Below, one piece after another: positions 32,346 to 46,198 of a DNA stretch of 64,000 nt (within the stretch, counting starts at the first letter, position 1; each line of letters begins with the position of its first letter). The notes below the pieces were generated by a model. That model worked only from the letters and a program-made list of their open reading frames with translations, ran no database searches and was not told the origin of the DNA. A program made the translations under genes and the position numbers. The stretch is from Xenoacremonium recifei. Taxonomy: Eukaryota > Ascomycota > Sordariomycetes > Hypocreales > Nectriaceae. Where the stretch lies: contig WOFQ01000024.1 in the NCBI GenBank assembly GCA_012184525.1, forward strand, positions 124,001-188,000. The letters run 5' to 3'.

Positions 32346-35300
32346 TCAAAACACCATACTGTCGCTCTGTGTTAACCCCTGTTCACGATTCTTCTTCCGT
32401 GGAGCCAGCCTCTCGGCCTCGGCTTCCAACCAATTCATGACCTGTCGAAAGTTTGCCTGCTTCCGCCTCAATACCTTGCCGAAGGCTCGACACGCAATCC
32501 TTGTTTCCACCCCAGTCAGCGAGCACCAACCCCAGATAATGTGGCCAAATACTTACAAGGAAACCTGCGCCTTTTTGACGGTGCATGCATATTTCGGAAA
32601 ACGCATCCTCCTTGACTTTCCCGTTAGAAGCATAAATGCAACGTCGGCGACCTTGATGATGGTTCCTGCAGATGAAGCGGTGAGCAGTTGATCAAGGGTG
32701 GACTAGGCTATTCCTGAGGGGTATCATACGTATGATCAGGCCGCTGCTTGGCTGTTTGGGCTTGGGGAAGCAGCGTATATAAGCCCACATCTTGCTGGCA
32801 GTCTCGCAGAATGCACCGTGGAGACTGTCGTGGACAGTCTGGGTGGAGTTGTGGCTGGTGTCGAAGAACATCAGATGAGACTGGATTTTGAAGGCATCTG
32901 TCGATGGTCAGCAATACATCGTTGATGAGCGGCACATGCGGAACCTACTGAGCACTTTTCTCTGGAAGTTCTGCCCAGGGGCTCGGCCAAAGTCGACAGT
33001 CAAGGACGTGGCAATGTCTAAACCTGATTAGTGACTCGATCTCGTTTGGACGTGACGCGCCGCCTTACCTAAATCTGCGCCCCTCTGGCGGTCTTTCTTG
33101 ATGTCGAGAGTCCGGCAATCGATCCTTGTTCCGCAGTACGGAAAACCAGCAGCTCCCTCCTTGAACTTGGGCACAGGAGCACCGCCAAAGTTCATATTGA
33201 AGTTGACCAACGTCTTGGCCGGGTTCACTTCCACTCCATAATCAGGCACGCCCAGTTGCATCTTGGTCACGAACTTTTCCGCCTTACTCTTGTCAAGAGT
33301 AATCAGAAGGAAGTCGTCGATCAGCCTAAGCAACAGACAATCCGGGCTGCTGAGGAAACCCAGCTGTTGTGCCTCCAGATCTGCGTAGAAGTAGTTGCAA
33401 AGAAAGGATGACAAGACCGAGCCTTGAGGAATGCCCTTTTTCTGTCGAAAAAACTTCTTCCCAATCTTGACAAGATTCTGTTCAACATGCTCACCAAGAA
33501 GCGCAAGCAGCTCTTGGACACCGTGAGTCTTCTGAACTGCGCTCTCAATGAAAATGGTGTTCTTCTTGTTTGTGGCCAGATCATCTTCAAGCCGTTTTGA
33601 GAATTGCGCATCGCCCTCAGCAAGAGCTGTTGCATGCCATCTCCTGATTGCCTTTGATGCTGACTTAGGGCCCTCCAGCATAGGGCGCTCGCCGGGCTTT
33701 ACTTCAGCATGCTTGGCGATGCGGTACTTGTCTTGAGAGGGGACTGAAGCCATCAGTTTGACGACTGCATCCTGAGGAATGGTGTCGAAAGCTGCCTTGA
33801 CATCAACCTTTGCGAAGTAGAAACTCCGGGCATCTGACCCAAGGCTTTCTTTGAACGTTTTCAGTCGGTCGTAGATGTCACTAACAGAAAACAGCGTAGA
33901 GCCAAGCTTTGAGGGGTTGAGGGCCTTGAGCTGTCAGTTTACAGGGCTCATGAGATGTCACAAAGAACTAACCTTCTCCAATTTCAAAAGACTGTGCACT
34001 GGGCCAAGGATAGAGTTGATGCTTGGTCCCAAAATTTTTGAGCCTGCCTTGAGTACAGTTCTGCGACGCAAGTTCGTGATAGGACGCAACTTCTCGCCTT
34101 TGGGCAAAAGCCGTATCTGGCTGTATCCAAGCCGTCTTGATTGAAGGATGCGCGTCGCTTGATCTAGCTTGACTTCTTCAAACATATCTTCCTTCAACGT
34201 TGCCATAGCAGGTTCTGCCACGTACTTCCATACCTCGTGGCGGAAATAAAACACTTGATATCGATAGGTATTGGACTCCGTTACATAAAAATTGCTGCGA
34301 ATCAGGGGTATCAAAAGGGAATCAAAAACATAGTACAAAAATTCGAGAAAGATTTCTCGGCGTTTGGCGGTGTCTGTTTTGCTTGGTTTCTTCCCCTGCA
34401 AATCAGGCGGTTGAAGCCAGCCAATGTCGTTCAACTGGGACGAGTTAACAAGGTACAGGCGACGCTTTGGCGAATGAAATACCTTCAGATTCTGGGCCAC
34501 TTCGTGGAGGGACATGTTCTCAAATCGCCTCAGCCTTATGAAGTGATCTATCTTGCGCAATACTTCAGCTTTGTTGAGAAACTGGGTTTCGCCTTCACCC
34601 CAGAACTGGTCCGGTATCACTTTTGACAGCACCGCTTGACAAAATGCTGACACCTGTGATGGAGAGGTTGCAAATTCGACGAGCGAAGTGTGTCGTGGTA
34701 GGTGAATAAGTTGACTGGCTGCCTGGGATCTCTGGTTCTGTCGCTCCGCAGATTGTCGAGCCTTGGCTCTAGAGGACATCTTTTTACCATATCCCTGTGT
34801 TGCTCTTGACGTTGTCTTCGGCTTTGCGCTTCGAACTCGGTTTGCTTCATCGAATACGCAAGGACAGTAATGTCGCAAGAGCGCAAAATACGAGCAACGT
34901 GCATGCAGAGTTTGTAAGCGCTGGACTAGGTGCTCTAAGTTGCCGCGAAGTCTCTTCGGTATCTTGGGCAGGTAGGTCTTCTGAACTTGGTCGGGTGTTT
35001 GGAAGAAATGTCGAATCTCATCCTCTCGCAACGTGTAATCCTTGAATTTCTGGGCTGTTTCCATAGGGTTGACTTTGGACGTGAAGACGTTATGAAGCCC
35101 GAACTGCCGCGGGAAGATGTACATCATGATCTTGAGAGCACGTCGCCGCTGTTCTAGAAGTCGCAGCTCTTCTTCCTTTTCGTCTAGCTTAGTATTTGAC
35201 AAGGGCTGTCGTCGACGGCATCGATTGAGAACATCTAGAACCTGATTTAGATAACAGCACGTAGCACAGCAGGAAGGGTAACAAACGGATATGCTTGAAT

Positions 35301-36259
35301 CCCACCAGAACTTCACCTTTCGCCGTCAACGATGGTTTAGCATAGAATATTCTGCTCTTCACAAGAGTAATGTCTGATGTTTTCCGCCCTTCTTCTGGGA
35401 TAGTACGTCCAAAAGATAGGACGGTCCCTGGGAGATCAAGTTCTGAGAGAGGCAAACCTGATAGAAGTTAGATGAGCTTGTTTCATAAAGTACGTACTAG
35501 ATGAACAAACCATTGATTTGGTGGTAGTTGCAAAACCCTGCAGGTATGGGGACGAATATGGAGTAATCTAGCAGAAGATTGATCATTATCTTCTCTCCTG
35601 ACTGCCCCAGAAGCGCAAGGAGCTGTGGCCAAGGTGCGTCTTTCAAGGCCTGCACGTGAGAGTTTGGATAGAGACTTGTGAGGCCTGGGATTTTGGGGCC
35701 ATTCTGGCGATCAGGTCCATTACTTCGTCTAAAACCGTCGCATAGCAGATGCTTGGTCCTTCGGCCAACATGATTGTCTCGTGAGAAGAGCAGCCAAATA
35801 ACGAAATCAACAATCTACTTGGGCGTTAGTTTTTGTTTATGAACGTATTTGAGGAAACAGAACCTCCGACTGCGAGAAGATGGAGCCTTCGATCCCCTTA
35901 GAAATCGGTATATACGACTCGTCTCCTTTCTGGGAGAATGAGAGCCATTGGGCCCATCTTGTGTCTTCACAGGCAGACTCGATTTCATGAGCACAAACCA
36001 ATGAGGAGTCTAAGAGTTGTGCAAGTCTTGTCTCGATGTCATTTGGTTCTAGGCTCTTGCCAACTGTCGCAATCTTTTTTCGCCGCAGCCTTGAACCACT
36101 GGGGAGCTTAGACAGGAGGTGGTCTCTCAAAGTCGTTACGATGGGGAAGCACCGCTCTAGGAGATCGCGACGAACAGGCGTCTGGGCGACGGATGTCGTT
36201 TTCTTGGTAGGTTCCGACGCGTCATCACTAGACCTCTTGCGTTTTTTCTCCTCGGGCAT
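32346..36259 (-). CDS. TERT: Telomerase reverse transcriptase
   Basis: TERT copies the telomerase RNA template onto chromosome ends. I reconstruct nine exons: 36259-35864, 35814-35511, 35457-35287, 35234-33973, 33930-33069, 33017-32949, 32897-32730, 32665-32557 and 32499-32346 (1164 aa, all phases close). Exon 2 gives the TEN-domain stretch GLTSLYPNSHVQALKDAPWP. Exon 4 holds FPRQFGLHNVFTS, the CP/QFP/T regions, motif 1 (LIPLIRSNFYVTES) and motif 2 (IRLLPKGEKLRPITNLRR). Exon 5 carries motif A KVDVKAAFDTIPQ (D754), motif B' KKGIPQGSVLSSFLCNYFY, motif C LRLIDDFLLIT (D916, D917), and D and E (FPYCGTRI). Exons 6-9 form the C-terminal extension (RKVLNAFKIQSHLMFFDT; GKVLRRKQANF). The catalytic triad is intact. 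The weakest junctions are the exon 1 donor (GTTCTG) and the extreme C-terminus. Confidence 0.9.
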
Positions 36260-39129
36260 GGTGACGGAGCGCGATTGGGTAGCGCATGCTCGTGTCGTGA
36301 TACTGCAGTCGTATTGACGATTGCCGGCTAAGACGCCTCAGGCATGATCTGGGGACGTCCAGGCTTCCAATTCTGGTGGACTTCTTACAGCGGGCAGGTA
36401 CGGCTAACCCCTCAGGTACGGTCCTTCCCTGCAACCCAGTGGCTTAGCTGGCTGGCAGGGTGGGGGCTTCAGCGAGGGTTGTGGCTGACAGGGCCTGACA
36501 AGGCTCGGGGGCTTGACCTCATCAGGCTAAGAGCAGCGTCGGAGCCGCGCCGGCCCTTGAAGCCAACACTGGCGCTATTTTTATTCATCGTCTCGGTGGG
36601 TGCAGACCTGCGATCCTGGGAGAAAATCACTGATTCATTTCTCCCGATAGCTTGAAACGTGAAACTCGACCCTCCGCTGAGCGAGGTCGCCGACTCCTCA
36701 CCGGGCTGGCTCTCGCCGACAGCAGCGGCATGTGTCAACGGGGCATTTGGGACGGGATGCGTTACGGAGGCGGAAGAGCAGGAGATTAAGCCTGCAGCAT
36801 CAGAAGCATCCATCTGCAGTCGCAGGGGGGGCCGACAGCAGGAACCGGACGGGCAGCCAACTGGGTTGAGCAACGTTGATGACACGAATGATGGAATTGG
36901 ATGATTTCCATGGGACACCCCGGATCTGCCGCCATCTGGGGTATCGGTAGAGTTTGATCTCTCGACTTGGTGTGTTGCACCCTCTTCCGGAACCAAGAGG
37001 AGCGGGAATTTCAGTCCAACACGTCGATTCATGTTTCGAAAGAGTCATCGAATATGCATTCTGCTCCGTCTCGGATCGGGTATCAGAGCGAAAGCATCTT
37101 GCAGTTCCATCTCCGTCCAACTCCGGACATGTGCCATGCTAGCTATGTATGGACACGAGAGATGGAGGGCGCCGGATGGCGTCCTGGGGAAGGCCAAAAG
37201 ATAGCATATCCATGGCATCACACAGTCGGCCGGCGCAGATGGATGGATACTGGTACCTGACATGCCAGGATCAGGCGCTTCTGGAATAGAACATTGGGAT
37301 CCATCAACACTTCCAGAGGCTGCTCTTGGTATTGTCAAGGCGGCCGGCCGTTGCTACGTAACCCAGACTTTCTTTTTGTCCCCCACTCTTGTTGGACGCA
37401 GAAGGAGTCTTTCGTGTCATTTTGTGCGTCTTGTTTTCCTGTGTCTCGATCTTCGGGGAACACAGCGAGGACAGCGAGAGCATGAAAGGAAACACAGCGT
37501 CAGGTACGGGGCCTATTGGAAGAGTTACGCAGTGCCCTGTGCCCCCCAAGCAATCTAGGTCAGCAACCTCAGGGCGTGCTTCCCCAAGAGACGACAAATA
37601 CTGTCATGTCGAGGGACTTTGGCAGATTCCCGCTCAATAGTGACGAGGGGAGGCGGGAGATAGAGCCTGCCCTTCCTTGCCTGGCTCCCTTGTCCCAGGC
37701 TGTCTCCTCCTCTGGCAAACCAGGGTCTCGCGTGAGCGAGTGAGGTGGCCGCCCGCTTCGTCACAACGATCCCCCCCTGAACAGAATGAGCAGGGTTTAG
37801 ACGGGGAACGACTCGGCTGATATGGTTGCTGGCCACACGAGACGGATCGTGCCGTAAAGAGTCTGTCTGCCTGTTGCCTCTGGGCAATGAGAATGCGCAA
37901 GAGGTCGAGAAGGATCGGATTGGGATGTTTCTTGTCCCATGAGAAGGGGTACGGATGGGGGAGGGGACTGGACCGGACGCCCGCCTCACCCCTGCGCGAG
38001 GGGGGCAAGGGAAAGGGATCGTCCCGATGCTGCGTCCAGGTCTGTTGTCGATGCTGGAGCTCTGCGATGCCGTTTGCTGCAGTAGGCGGCTTCGCTGGCC
38101 AATGCCATGTTGGAGTCCAGGTCGCATCTCCTTCGCTAGTAGACCGCATTGCCAAGCCGCTCAAGCCACGGCGCAACTGATCAAGGCCACGGCGTCGCTG
38201 AGGAGCAATTGGAGGACGTTGGGAACGCTCCCGTGCCTCCGCCGTCCCCTAGCGTGCAGGACGAGGGCCCTGAGTGGACTGCCTGAGAGTCAGGTACAGG
38301 TATGTACGTGGGATTATGGACGGGACGGCCACAAAACAGGCCCCTATAGCTGAAGGGTTGGTCAATCGAGCCTGAAGCGAGGAGATGGAGGATGGATGGT
38401 GGTGGATGGGGTTGCCGTACACCGACCATAAGGGCAAGAAGAGGGCCACGGCCAACAGCGAATGTAGAATGTACCTGCCGACCTCACCTTACATTACGCT
38501 TACTTACATAGGGCTTCGTGCATGCCTGCGGTTCCTCGCTAAGGAAGGCACGTAGACGAGAAAAGGCGGATAATGAGATGATTCCACAGCGATGACGGGA
38601 ACCTTTATCGTCCTCATAAGCGAAGTCCAGCCAGCCAGCAAGCACCTGCACCTAGCAGCATCATCATCTTCTTATTACCCTCCAGGTCCAAGTCTGGTGC
38701 CCGCCGGCCCTCTCTTCCAGCTCCTCCCGTCAACCTCAAACTCCACCACAGCACTATCGTCAAAGCGGCTTAGGCGCCTCGAGTCGCTGGACGTCCAGCG
38801 CCCTACGGCCTGCTGCAGCCCTGGAAGCCTCCCTGGAGTGCGGCCCCCCCTAGACTCGGCCGCGGATGACGACTCCAGGCGCCTTCCAATCACCGCCCTT
38901 CGCCCACCACCCGTTACGCCTCGAGCCCCGTCCAAACCGTGCCTCTAACGCCCAGAACCTACGCCAACGCCCTCCGAGATTCCTCCCATCCACCACCCAC
39001 TCTCAGCGCGCGCGCGACGGCCTGCCTGACGCCAACGCATCGATGCTCGCTGCATGGGTGTCTCGACGCTGGAGCTTTCCCCCGACCAGCTGCTCCGCCC
39101 GTTGAGCCTGACCGGATGCTCAGGCCACC
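36260..39129. other. Divergent intergenic region, TERT and DH-BAR-SH3 gene
   Basis: No gene is supported in these 2.9 kb. The many overlapping frames are composition-driven. The last ~500 nt are C-rich and probably contain the long 5' leader of the exchange-factor gene. Confidence 0.45.
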
Positions 39130-42100
39130 ATGGGCCTCGTCGACATGGACATGGACATGGACCTCCAGGCCATGGAGCCGGATCCACGAGACGGCCATGG
39201 CGAGCCTCACCCTCACCACAACCGTAGCCTCCATCACCAGCAGCCGTCGCAGCACCTGAACCAGCACCAGCACCACCTCTTCGACCCCGACGATCGCGAG
39301 CCCGACCGCCAGGCCCTCCTCTATCAGAGTCAGCACCAAAGTCAGCACTCGCCGCAGCACGCTCGAGGCCGCTCCCACGACGGCCCCCGTCTCCCCCTCG
39401 ATCTCGATTCTGACCTCGACAACCTCGACCTCCCGCGTGGCCACTTGGGCCGCCAGCCTCACCACCTCCTCCTGCAGCAACAATCGCAGCCTTACCCGCT
39501 GGATTCCCAGCTTCACAGCCTCCGTCGCATCTCACCCCCTGTGCACGACCTTCACGACCATCACGACCCGTCCCGTCAGCAGCGCTCCCTCCCGTCCGCG
39601 TCCTACGCCGCCGAGAACATCGATCCCAACGCCGGTGCGGACGCCCACCATGAATTCACTCCCGTGAATCCCGACGACTTCTACACGAGCTATCGGGCAC
39701 TTCACCAAGCCAGCAAAGCCGACGCCCTCCCCATGGCGACCTCCGTCCCGCGCCCTCCATTGCACTCCAACGGCGATGGCACGACGCCGAAACACCCCGT
39801 CACCTCGAATCGCAACCCTGTTCGAGGGAATCTCCGGTCCGCCTCGAATCCAGTCGACAACCGCCCTTCGGGGCCCGCGACCGCAGGCTATCGGTCTGCT
39901 GCGACCGGCCACCCCAGCGTCCGGGATCTGAAGAAGCGGTTCGACCAGAATGGCTCACCTTCGTCCATCCCGCGAGGCCCTGCACATATGTCTGGCACGG
40001 CGTCGCGAGTCAAGCGTGATGCGAGCTCCAGCGCACAAGCGCGCAACGGTGCCACATCCTACTCGTCCCTCCGGTCTGGCGTCACGCAAGATCGCTCAGG
40101 GGAGATGGCAAGCCTCTCGACGTCGCCTCGCTCCCAGAGGGCCAAGTATGTCGCAGAAGATCAAGTCTCGAACAATTCTCAATCGTTCGCAAGCCGGATT
40201 GGAAAGCCTCGAACAACGGTTAGCGGGAACCCAAATGCCTCCAAGTCCATGACAAATCTCCCGCCCAAATCTCCACCTCGAAACCAAGCTCCCTCGGTCT
40301 CGCCCACAAAGTCTCGCTCGCAAGGCCTGCTGTTCGGTGAAATCTTGCCTGAACAGCACAACCCCTCCATTGCTGGGTATGGAATTGAGGGTGTCCGGCC
40401 GCGCAGGACATCGGAATCGAGTCTTCATCATCAGTACTGGGGCCATCAGCGCAGCCTGTCCGATCCCGATGCAGAACCTCTATCGCCGACGAGCTGGTAC
40501 CGAAGTCTCAACGGGGACGCCATCGACAGCCAAACTCAAAACGAACCCTCAACCAAGGGCCACTCTCGGTCCCAGAGCGATGTTCCTGCATCAAAAGCGA
40601 CCATCCCCGTTATCCGCAAATCAGCCCCTCGAAGACCCCCGAGCTCCAACGGATCCGTCTCCGGGTCGGCATCGAAGCTACCACTCTCTATTCGAAAACT
40701 AAATACGCCCACGGGCTCGACGAGCCCTTCCTCCACCCGCTCGAACTCGCCATCTACCTTCAAACGACCTATCGCCAATGGCCGCGCCTCGCGAGCTGGC
40801 ACATCCACAGCACGCGCGAAAACTCCCGTCTCCCGGGCTAAGACACCCATATCGACGCCTGGTGGCCGAAAAGCAGCGCCGAGGGATTTGGTGACACCAA
40901 GCAATAATACCCGGCTTCAAGCCAATATCATCGCGCCTCCTCCTAAACTATCGCCTCCCCTACGAAGCTCCCGTCCGCGACAGCCAGTGTCCATGGCGAG
41001 CACGGCCAGCTCTCGCCTTAAGGCGGTAGAGAGGGGCAAGTCGCCCGGTCCTCTATCTCGGCTGCCGACAAGAACAGCAGAACCGACGCAGCGACGGCGA
41101 AAGATCTCCGTTGGCCCCATTGACTTCGAACAGCGTAGAGAGCATATTCGTCTAGCCTACAGTAAGTCGATTCGTGAGAGCCAAGCGCTCGAGGCACGAC
41201 GACAAGAGGCGGAGCAACGGAGGAAGGAGAGGGAAGCGGCTGCAAAGGCCAAAGCTGCCGCTGCCGCTGCTGCTGCCGCCGCCGCTGCGTCAACGCCAGA
41301 TCCAGAAACTCCGACAGCCTCCGATTCACTCGATTCCAGCTCCAATCGTTCGATTGCCAACTCGGTGGACGCAGATGTCTCACCTCTCGACGGTGTGCCG
41401 CCTGTACCTGAGATACCGTCTATCCACGTACCAATCTCAGTCGACGCCACTCCCACCTCAGCCGATGCCCGACCAGATTCAGATGTATTGGGCATATCGG
41501 TCCCGGATGTTGCCAATGATACTGAGAGCATTTTGACTGTATCTGATGATGCCAGGGTGCAGTCCTCTGCAGCATCGTCAATACAACCCACCGAAGTTGC
41601 AAATGCCCTTCCACCCGACGCGCTTGCGATATCAATAGAACCTATTCTCGAACCGCCTGTCAGTGTTTCGTTGGCCCAGCCTTACGACTCGCCGACGCTG
41701 GGTGTTCCGGGCAGCTTCCCGGCACTGAGCCCCCCTATTGGTATCGAGGAGCGGCCCCAGACCGCCACGTCAACAAGGTCAGACTCCACGGAATTCGACA
41801 TCGAGCCCCAAACAACTCCCCCGGTCAAATCACAGTCTCCACACGAGGTACCTGTCACGATCGTAAAAGCACCAAGCCCGAAAACAACTCCTTCCCGCAC
41901 GCGAAGCGAGTATCAGTACCCCTTCCAGGATGAGCCCGAATCCCCCGATCGACCGACGACCAGTCAGGACACCGTTCTTGGCCCTCATGAGCTAATCATG
42001 CGTCCCGCGGTTGAATCGCCAATAATACCTGGCGCTTTTAACGACCATCTCCATGTGGACCACCAGTATCATGACGAAGATGCCTCATCGCCGTTCGAGA

Positions 42101-45100
42101 CGACAATAACGATCCTTCCCCCGCTCGACAATGTCCAGACCAACACCAGACAATCTGAAGATACGGTGCCTTTTCCACGTATTGAGATGGGCTACGACTC
42201 CGACTGTCACTCGGATGTTGAAAGACACCACGATCATTCGTACCATCACACACATTACGACGAAGACGGCGTTACAGATTCGTGCACAGAAGGGACAGAT
42301 GATCATCATGGAGGCGAAGAGTACCGGGTCGAGACTTATGAAGACGATCTCTCGTCACATCGTGTCTCTACGTGCGAGTCGTCGGATGTTGATGGAGCAG
42401 CCGATGATCATCACTACTCAAATTACGACAACCACCAGCAGACGCCAGACACATCGAGGAGTCTAATGGTACCGACACATTTGACGGCTGATAGAACAAA
42501 CCGACAATCGACCTGGACGGACTTGTCAATTGAGAGTGGAGATGGCTCCGACCCCACAAGATCACCGGCGTTGAGAGATCCGGAAGAGGAATATGAGCCA
42601 GAGTCTCATGGACATGTCACGATATTCCAGACCGAGACGAGGTCAAGTCGTCCAACGTCCCATGCCCAGGAATCTCAATATGACCAGACAAATATGCGGC
42701 CGTCGATAGAGTCGACTCACTCCTTGAGCTACTTTGGACAGCTTCCCGAGCTCGACACTGGAGACAACTTCTCCGTGCCGTATCTCTCTAAACGGGTCAG
42801 CAACAGCTATTCTTACATGTCCTCGCCCAGTCATGAACCGCCACCAATTCCGACTCCTGTTTCTGGATCCGCATGCAACTCACAAAGGACCTCCGCTGTG
42901 ATTTACGACCAGTCACAGTATGGCAGCACGCTTGTCAACTCTGAACGCGGGAGTGATGAGTACATACCGACAATGCCAACCCCTCAATCCATGGATACAG
43001 CTTCTCCCAGACCATCAGACCAGTACTTCCCGACCATCGCCGCTGCTGACGGTGAGGCGAAACCCGACACGGAGGAGAAGAGCGGACCGACTGGTAAGGA
43101 GAAGAACCGCCTGCTCCAACGCCGGAATGTGATCAAGGAGTTGGTCGACACCGAGGCAGTGTTTGTGAGGGACATGAATATTGTAGAGGAAATCTACAAG
43201 GGCACGGCGGAGGCATGTCCCAAGCTTGACGCAAAAACAGTCAAGCTCATCTTCCGCAACACGGACGAAATCATTGCATTCCACACGCACTTCTTGAGTC
43301 AGGTCAAGGAAGCTGTCATGAGCGTCTATGCTCCACAGGGTCGACGATCTGCTTTATCGCGAGAAGGGTCTTTTATGTCTGAACCCGGCCAATTCAGCGC
43401 GGCGGAACTCGATGACGCCAAGGACCGCACCACAGCCCTTGGGCCTGTCTTCCAAGCAAATATGGAAAAGATGAAGCTGGCCCACGAAGGCTTTCTGAGG
43501 AACAGTGACCAGGCTGCCAAATCATTGATCCAGATTCAGCAAGACCCAACAGTCAAAGTGTGGTTGAATGAGTGCAATGAAGTTGCCAAGGATCTGACAG
43601 CCGCTTGGGACTTGGATTCCTTGCTGATCAAGCCAATGCAGAGAATCACAAAGTATCCTAATCTCATCATCACTCTCCTTCAGCATACACCGCAAGATCA
43701 TCCCGACCGAGAGGCTTTGATCGCGGCTAAGGATTCTCTCGAAACCGCCATTATCGAGATCAACAAGACAAAGAAGAACTTTGAGCTGGTTGGCCAGATA
43801 GTCGGCAGGAAACGAAAGGAATCCGATGTAAAGGCCGGATTTGCGCGTGCCTTTGGAAAACGAGTCGACAAGCTGCAGGCCTCGGGCAATCGATCGCCAG
43901 AAGATCCAGAGTACGCGACACTGAACGAGAAATTCAATGACGAGTTCCTGCGACTTCAGGTTGTCCTCCGAGACGTTGAGTTCTACACGAGACAGGTTTC
44001 AGCATATGTGCACGAATTCCTCCAATATCTCTCCTCAATTGAGCTGGTCATGAGACTTCAGCCTGGCAACTATCCCGAGTTGGAGAGCAAATGGGTTCAG
44101 TTCAACATCTCGATACGGGACCTAGAGAAGGTTGCTCTGGAAGACCACGTAAGTTCATTCATATCGCTAAGCCGTAAGGCTTAATTTGCTTACACAACAC
44201 GCAGTTATCGCAAGTGCGGAAGCACGTCATTGAACCTTTTGAGCTTGTAATCAAAGCATACGGCAACCCCTCGCTCGCTATGAAAAAGCGACAAAAGCGC
44301 CGTCTAGACTTTGAGAGATATGAGCAGCTCAAGCGTGGGGGCAAGAACGCCGATGCCAAGCTCAAAGAGCTGGTCGAGCAGTACGAAGCACTCAATGACA
44401 CCCTCAAGAAAGAGCTACCGCGGCTCTCTAGTCTTACAGAGAAGGTTGCCAACATCTGCCTTGGAAATCTAGTGAACATCCAGGCGAAGTGGTATGGAAT
44501 CTGGAAGGATAAGATGAAGGTGGTTCTGGGCGATTGCCCCGACATCCCTGATCTCAAGGAGGTTGTGTCGACTTTCCAGCGAGATTTCCCCTACGCGCAA
44601 GAGCAGATTTCCAACATTGGCATCTTCAACCCAGACTACAGGGGAAGAGCGTCACAATCGACGGCGGCCAGCATCGACGAATCGTTCCTGAAGGTTCGAT
44701 CACGACCATCAGATATCGACTCGGCTCGCGGACGCGGTCTCTCACTAAACAACGACCAGGCGCCGTCATTACCGACGCCGGAATTCACGACACGCAACAG
44801 CGGCTCATTCCAGATGTCTCCCACAAGTGCGACGGGACCAAGCATTCCCAGTCCCCATCAATACTACTACCGCGACTACTATGCGGGTATCAACAACCAC
44901 CAGCAGGGTACCGTATCGCCATTGTCGCCTGAAGTGCCTGGGAGCTCACGGTCATTCGCAGCATCTACCCGGCCCAGTACTGGGAGGAGCTTCGACTCGG
45001 GGGGTATGCCACGACAGAGCTCTGAGTCAACAAACTACCCTCTGCGTGAGTCGATGACGACGTACAGTTCAACTTATACCCCGCAGGATAGAGGGCGATT

Positions 45101-45472
45101 CTCGGGTCTTTTCCACTCAGCACTACCACCTCCCGATGGACCTGAGGATAGCGCGCGGTCGTCTCGGGCATCGTCACGAGAACGTGGTCCAGCTACCGAT
45201 GGATATAATGTGTTGTGGCTAGCAGCTTCTCTGTTTGAGTTTAATATCGCGACTACTAAACACGAAGCTGGCTACCCATACTTGATATACCAGGCAGGCG
45301 AGGTAAGTCTCCACAGCCATACTCCGACCGATATGATGACTGACTAAGAACGCAGATATTTGATGTTATCGCCGAAAAGGGCGAGCTGTGGCTTGCAAAG
45401 AACCAGGACGATCCGACAGATAGAGTCGGATGGATCTGGTCAAAGCATTTTGCTAAACTGGCAGATGCATAG
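39130..45472 (+). CDS. DH-BAR-SH3 Rho/Cdc42 guanine nucleotide exchange factor (Gef1/Tuba-like)
   Basis: This protein activates a Rho-family GTPase, probably Cdc42, at membranes during polarised growth or septation. The model has three exons: 39130-44148, 44205-45302 and 45356-45472 (2077 aa). The start has a strong context (CCACCATGG). Residues 1 to ~1320 are disordered and low-complexity: MDMDMDMD near the start, His/Gln-rich stretches, many SP/TP sites and a poly-alanine run near 705. The DH domain spans ~1330-1555 (NVIKELVDTEAVFVRDMNIV; LIKPMQRITKYPNLIITLLQ). It is followed by a BAR domain (~1560-1815), a second disordered stretch, and a C-terminal SH3 domain (~2010-2075, ending VGWIWSKHFAKL) that is completed only by exon 3. 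This order matches animal DNMBP/Tuba; S. pombe Gef1 has DH-BAR. No PH domain is seen. Confidence 0.87.
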
Positions 45473-46198
45473 ACGCAATGAGGGAAATACAAAACCGGGC
45501 AACACGAACAAACAAACAACTGGCGTTGGCGCGCAAGGAACAAAATCGGGCAAACGGGTATATTTTCGTCCTCGGTTGAACTAAAGAGGATATGTACCAA
45601 GGGATTCCGGTGACGGGAGGCGTTATTCTTTCAGGGCATGGCGACCGAAGCTTCGGGGAGGGGTTCAGCAAGACAGTCCAAGAAGGGCGTCTTTTTTTCG
45701 GTGTTATGTTTCGTTTTCTTCGCTTCTACTTACCCCTTACGTTTATCATTCTGAGCTTTTTGAACTTGTTGCTTTCCCTTTGGTTTCATCTTTCGCCTGC
45801 GTCTCTTCGATTCTCAAAGCCGAACCTCTTCGGAGGCTGTCCGGATTGCTTTCAGGGACAGAGCTTGGTGGACTTGTTGTCTGCGGCGGAGAAGATGTGG
45901 CATGGGAGCCCGGCGTTCAGAAAGAATACCATTATTAGTAGAGGAGCGAGACTGGTTGTATGTAAGATTTGGTGTGTGTGCTGGGAAGAGGATTGGACGG
46001 GACGGTGTATGCGGGGTTGATGATGGGTTGGGTGAAGATACCAGAGTAGATGTTTTTGATCACGATGATGACTAGATTCTTGATGGCAGCTCTATTAAAA
46101 GGAGACGATGTTAGTGAGTGAGTGAGTGACTTAAGTTAGACTCAAGAACTATGCTTATTCAGTACTTGAGCCAAACACCTTTGTTTATATGGTATTGA
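45473..46198. other. 3' region of the exchange-factor gene
   Basis: This is 3' untranslated and intergenic sequence. It contains a GTGA microsatellite near 46115-46130. The 142-codon frame at 45592 shows no domain. Confidence 0.45.

Noticed and set aside
38945..39535. 196- and 185-codon minus-strand frames
   Set aside because: They are antisense to the GC-rich, repetitive start of the DH-BAR-SH3 gene and have glycine/arginine or valine/glutamate composition typical of shadow frames.
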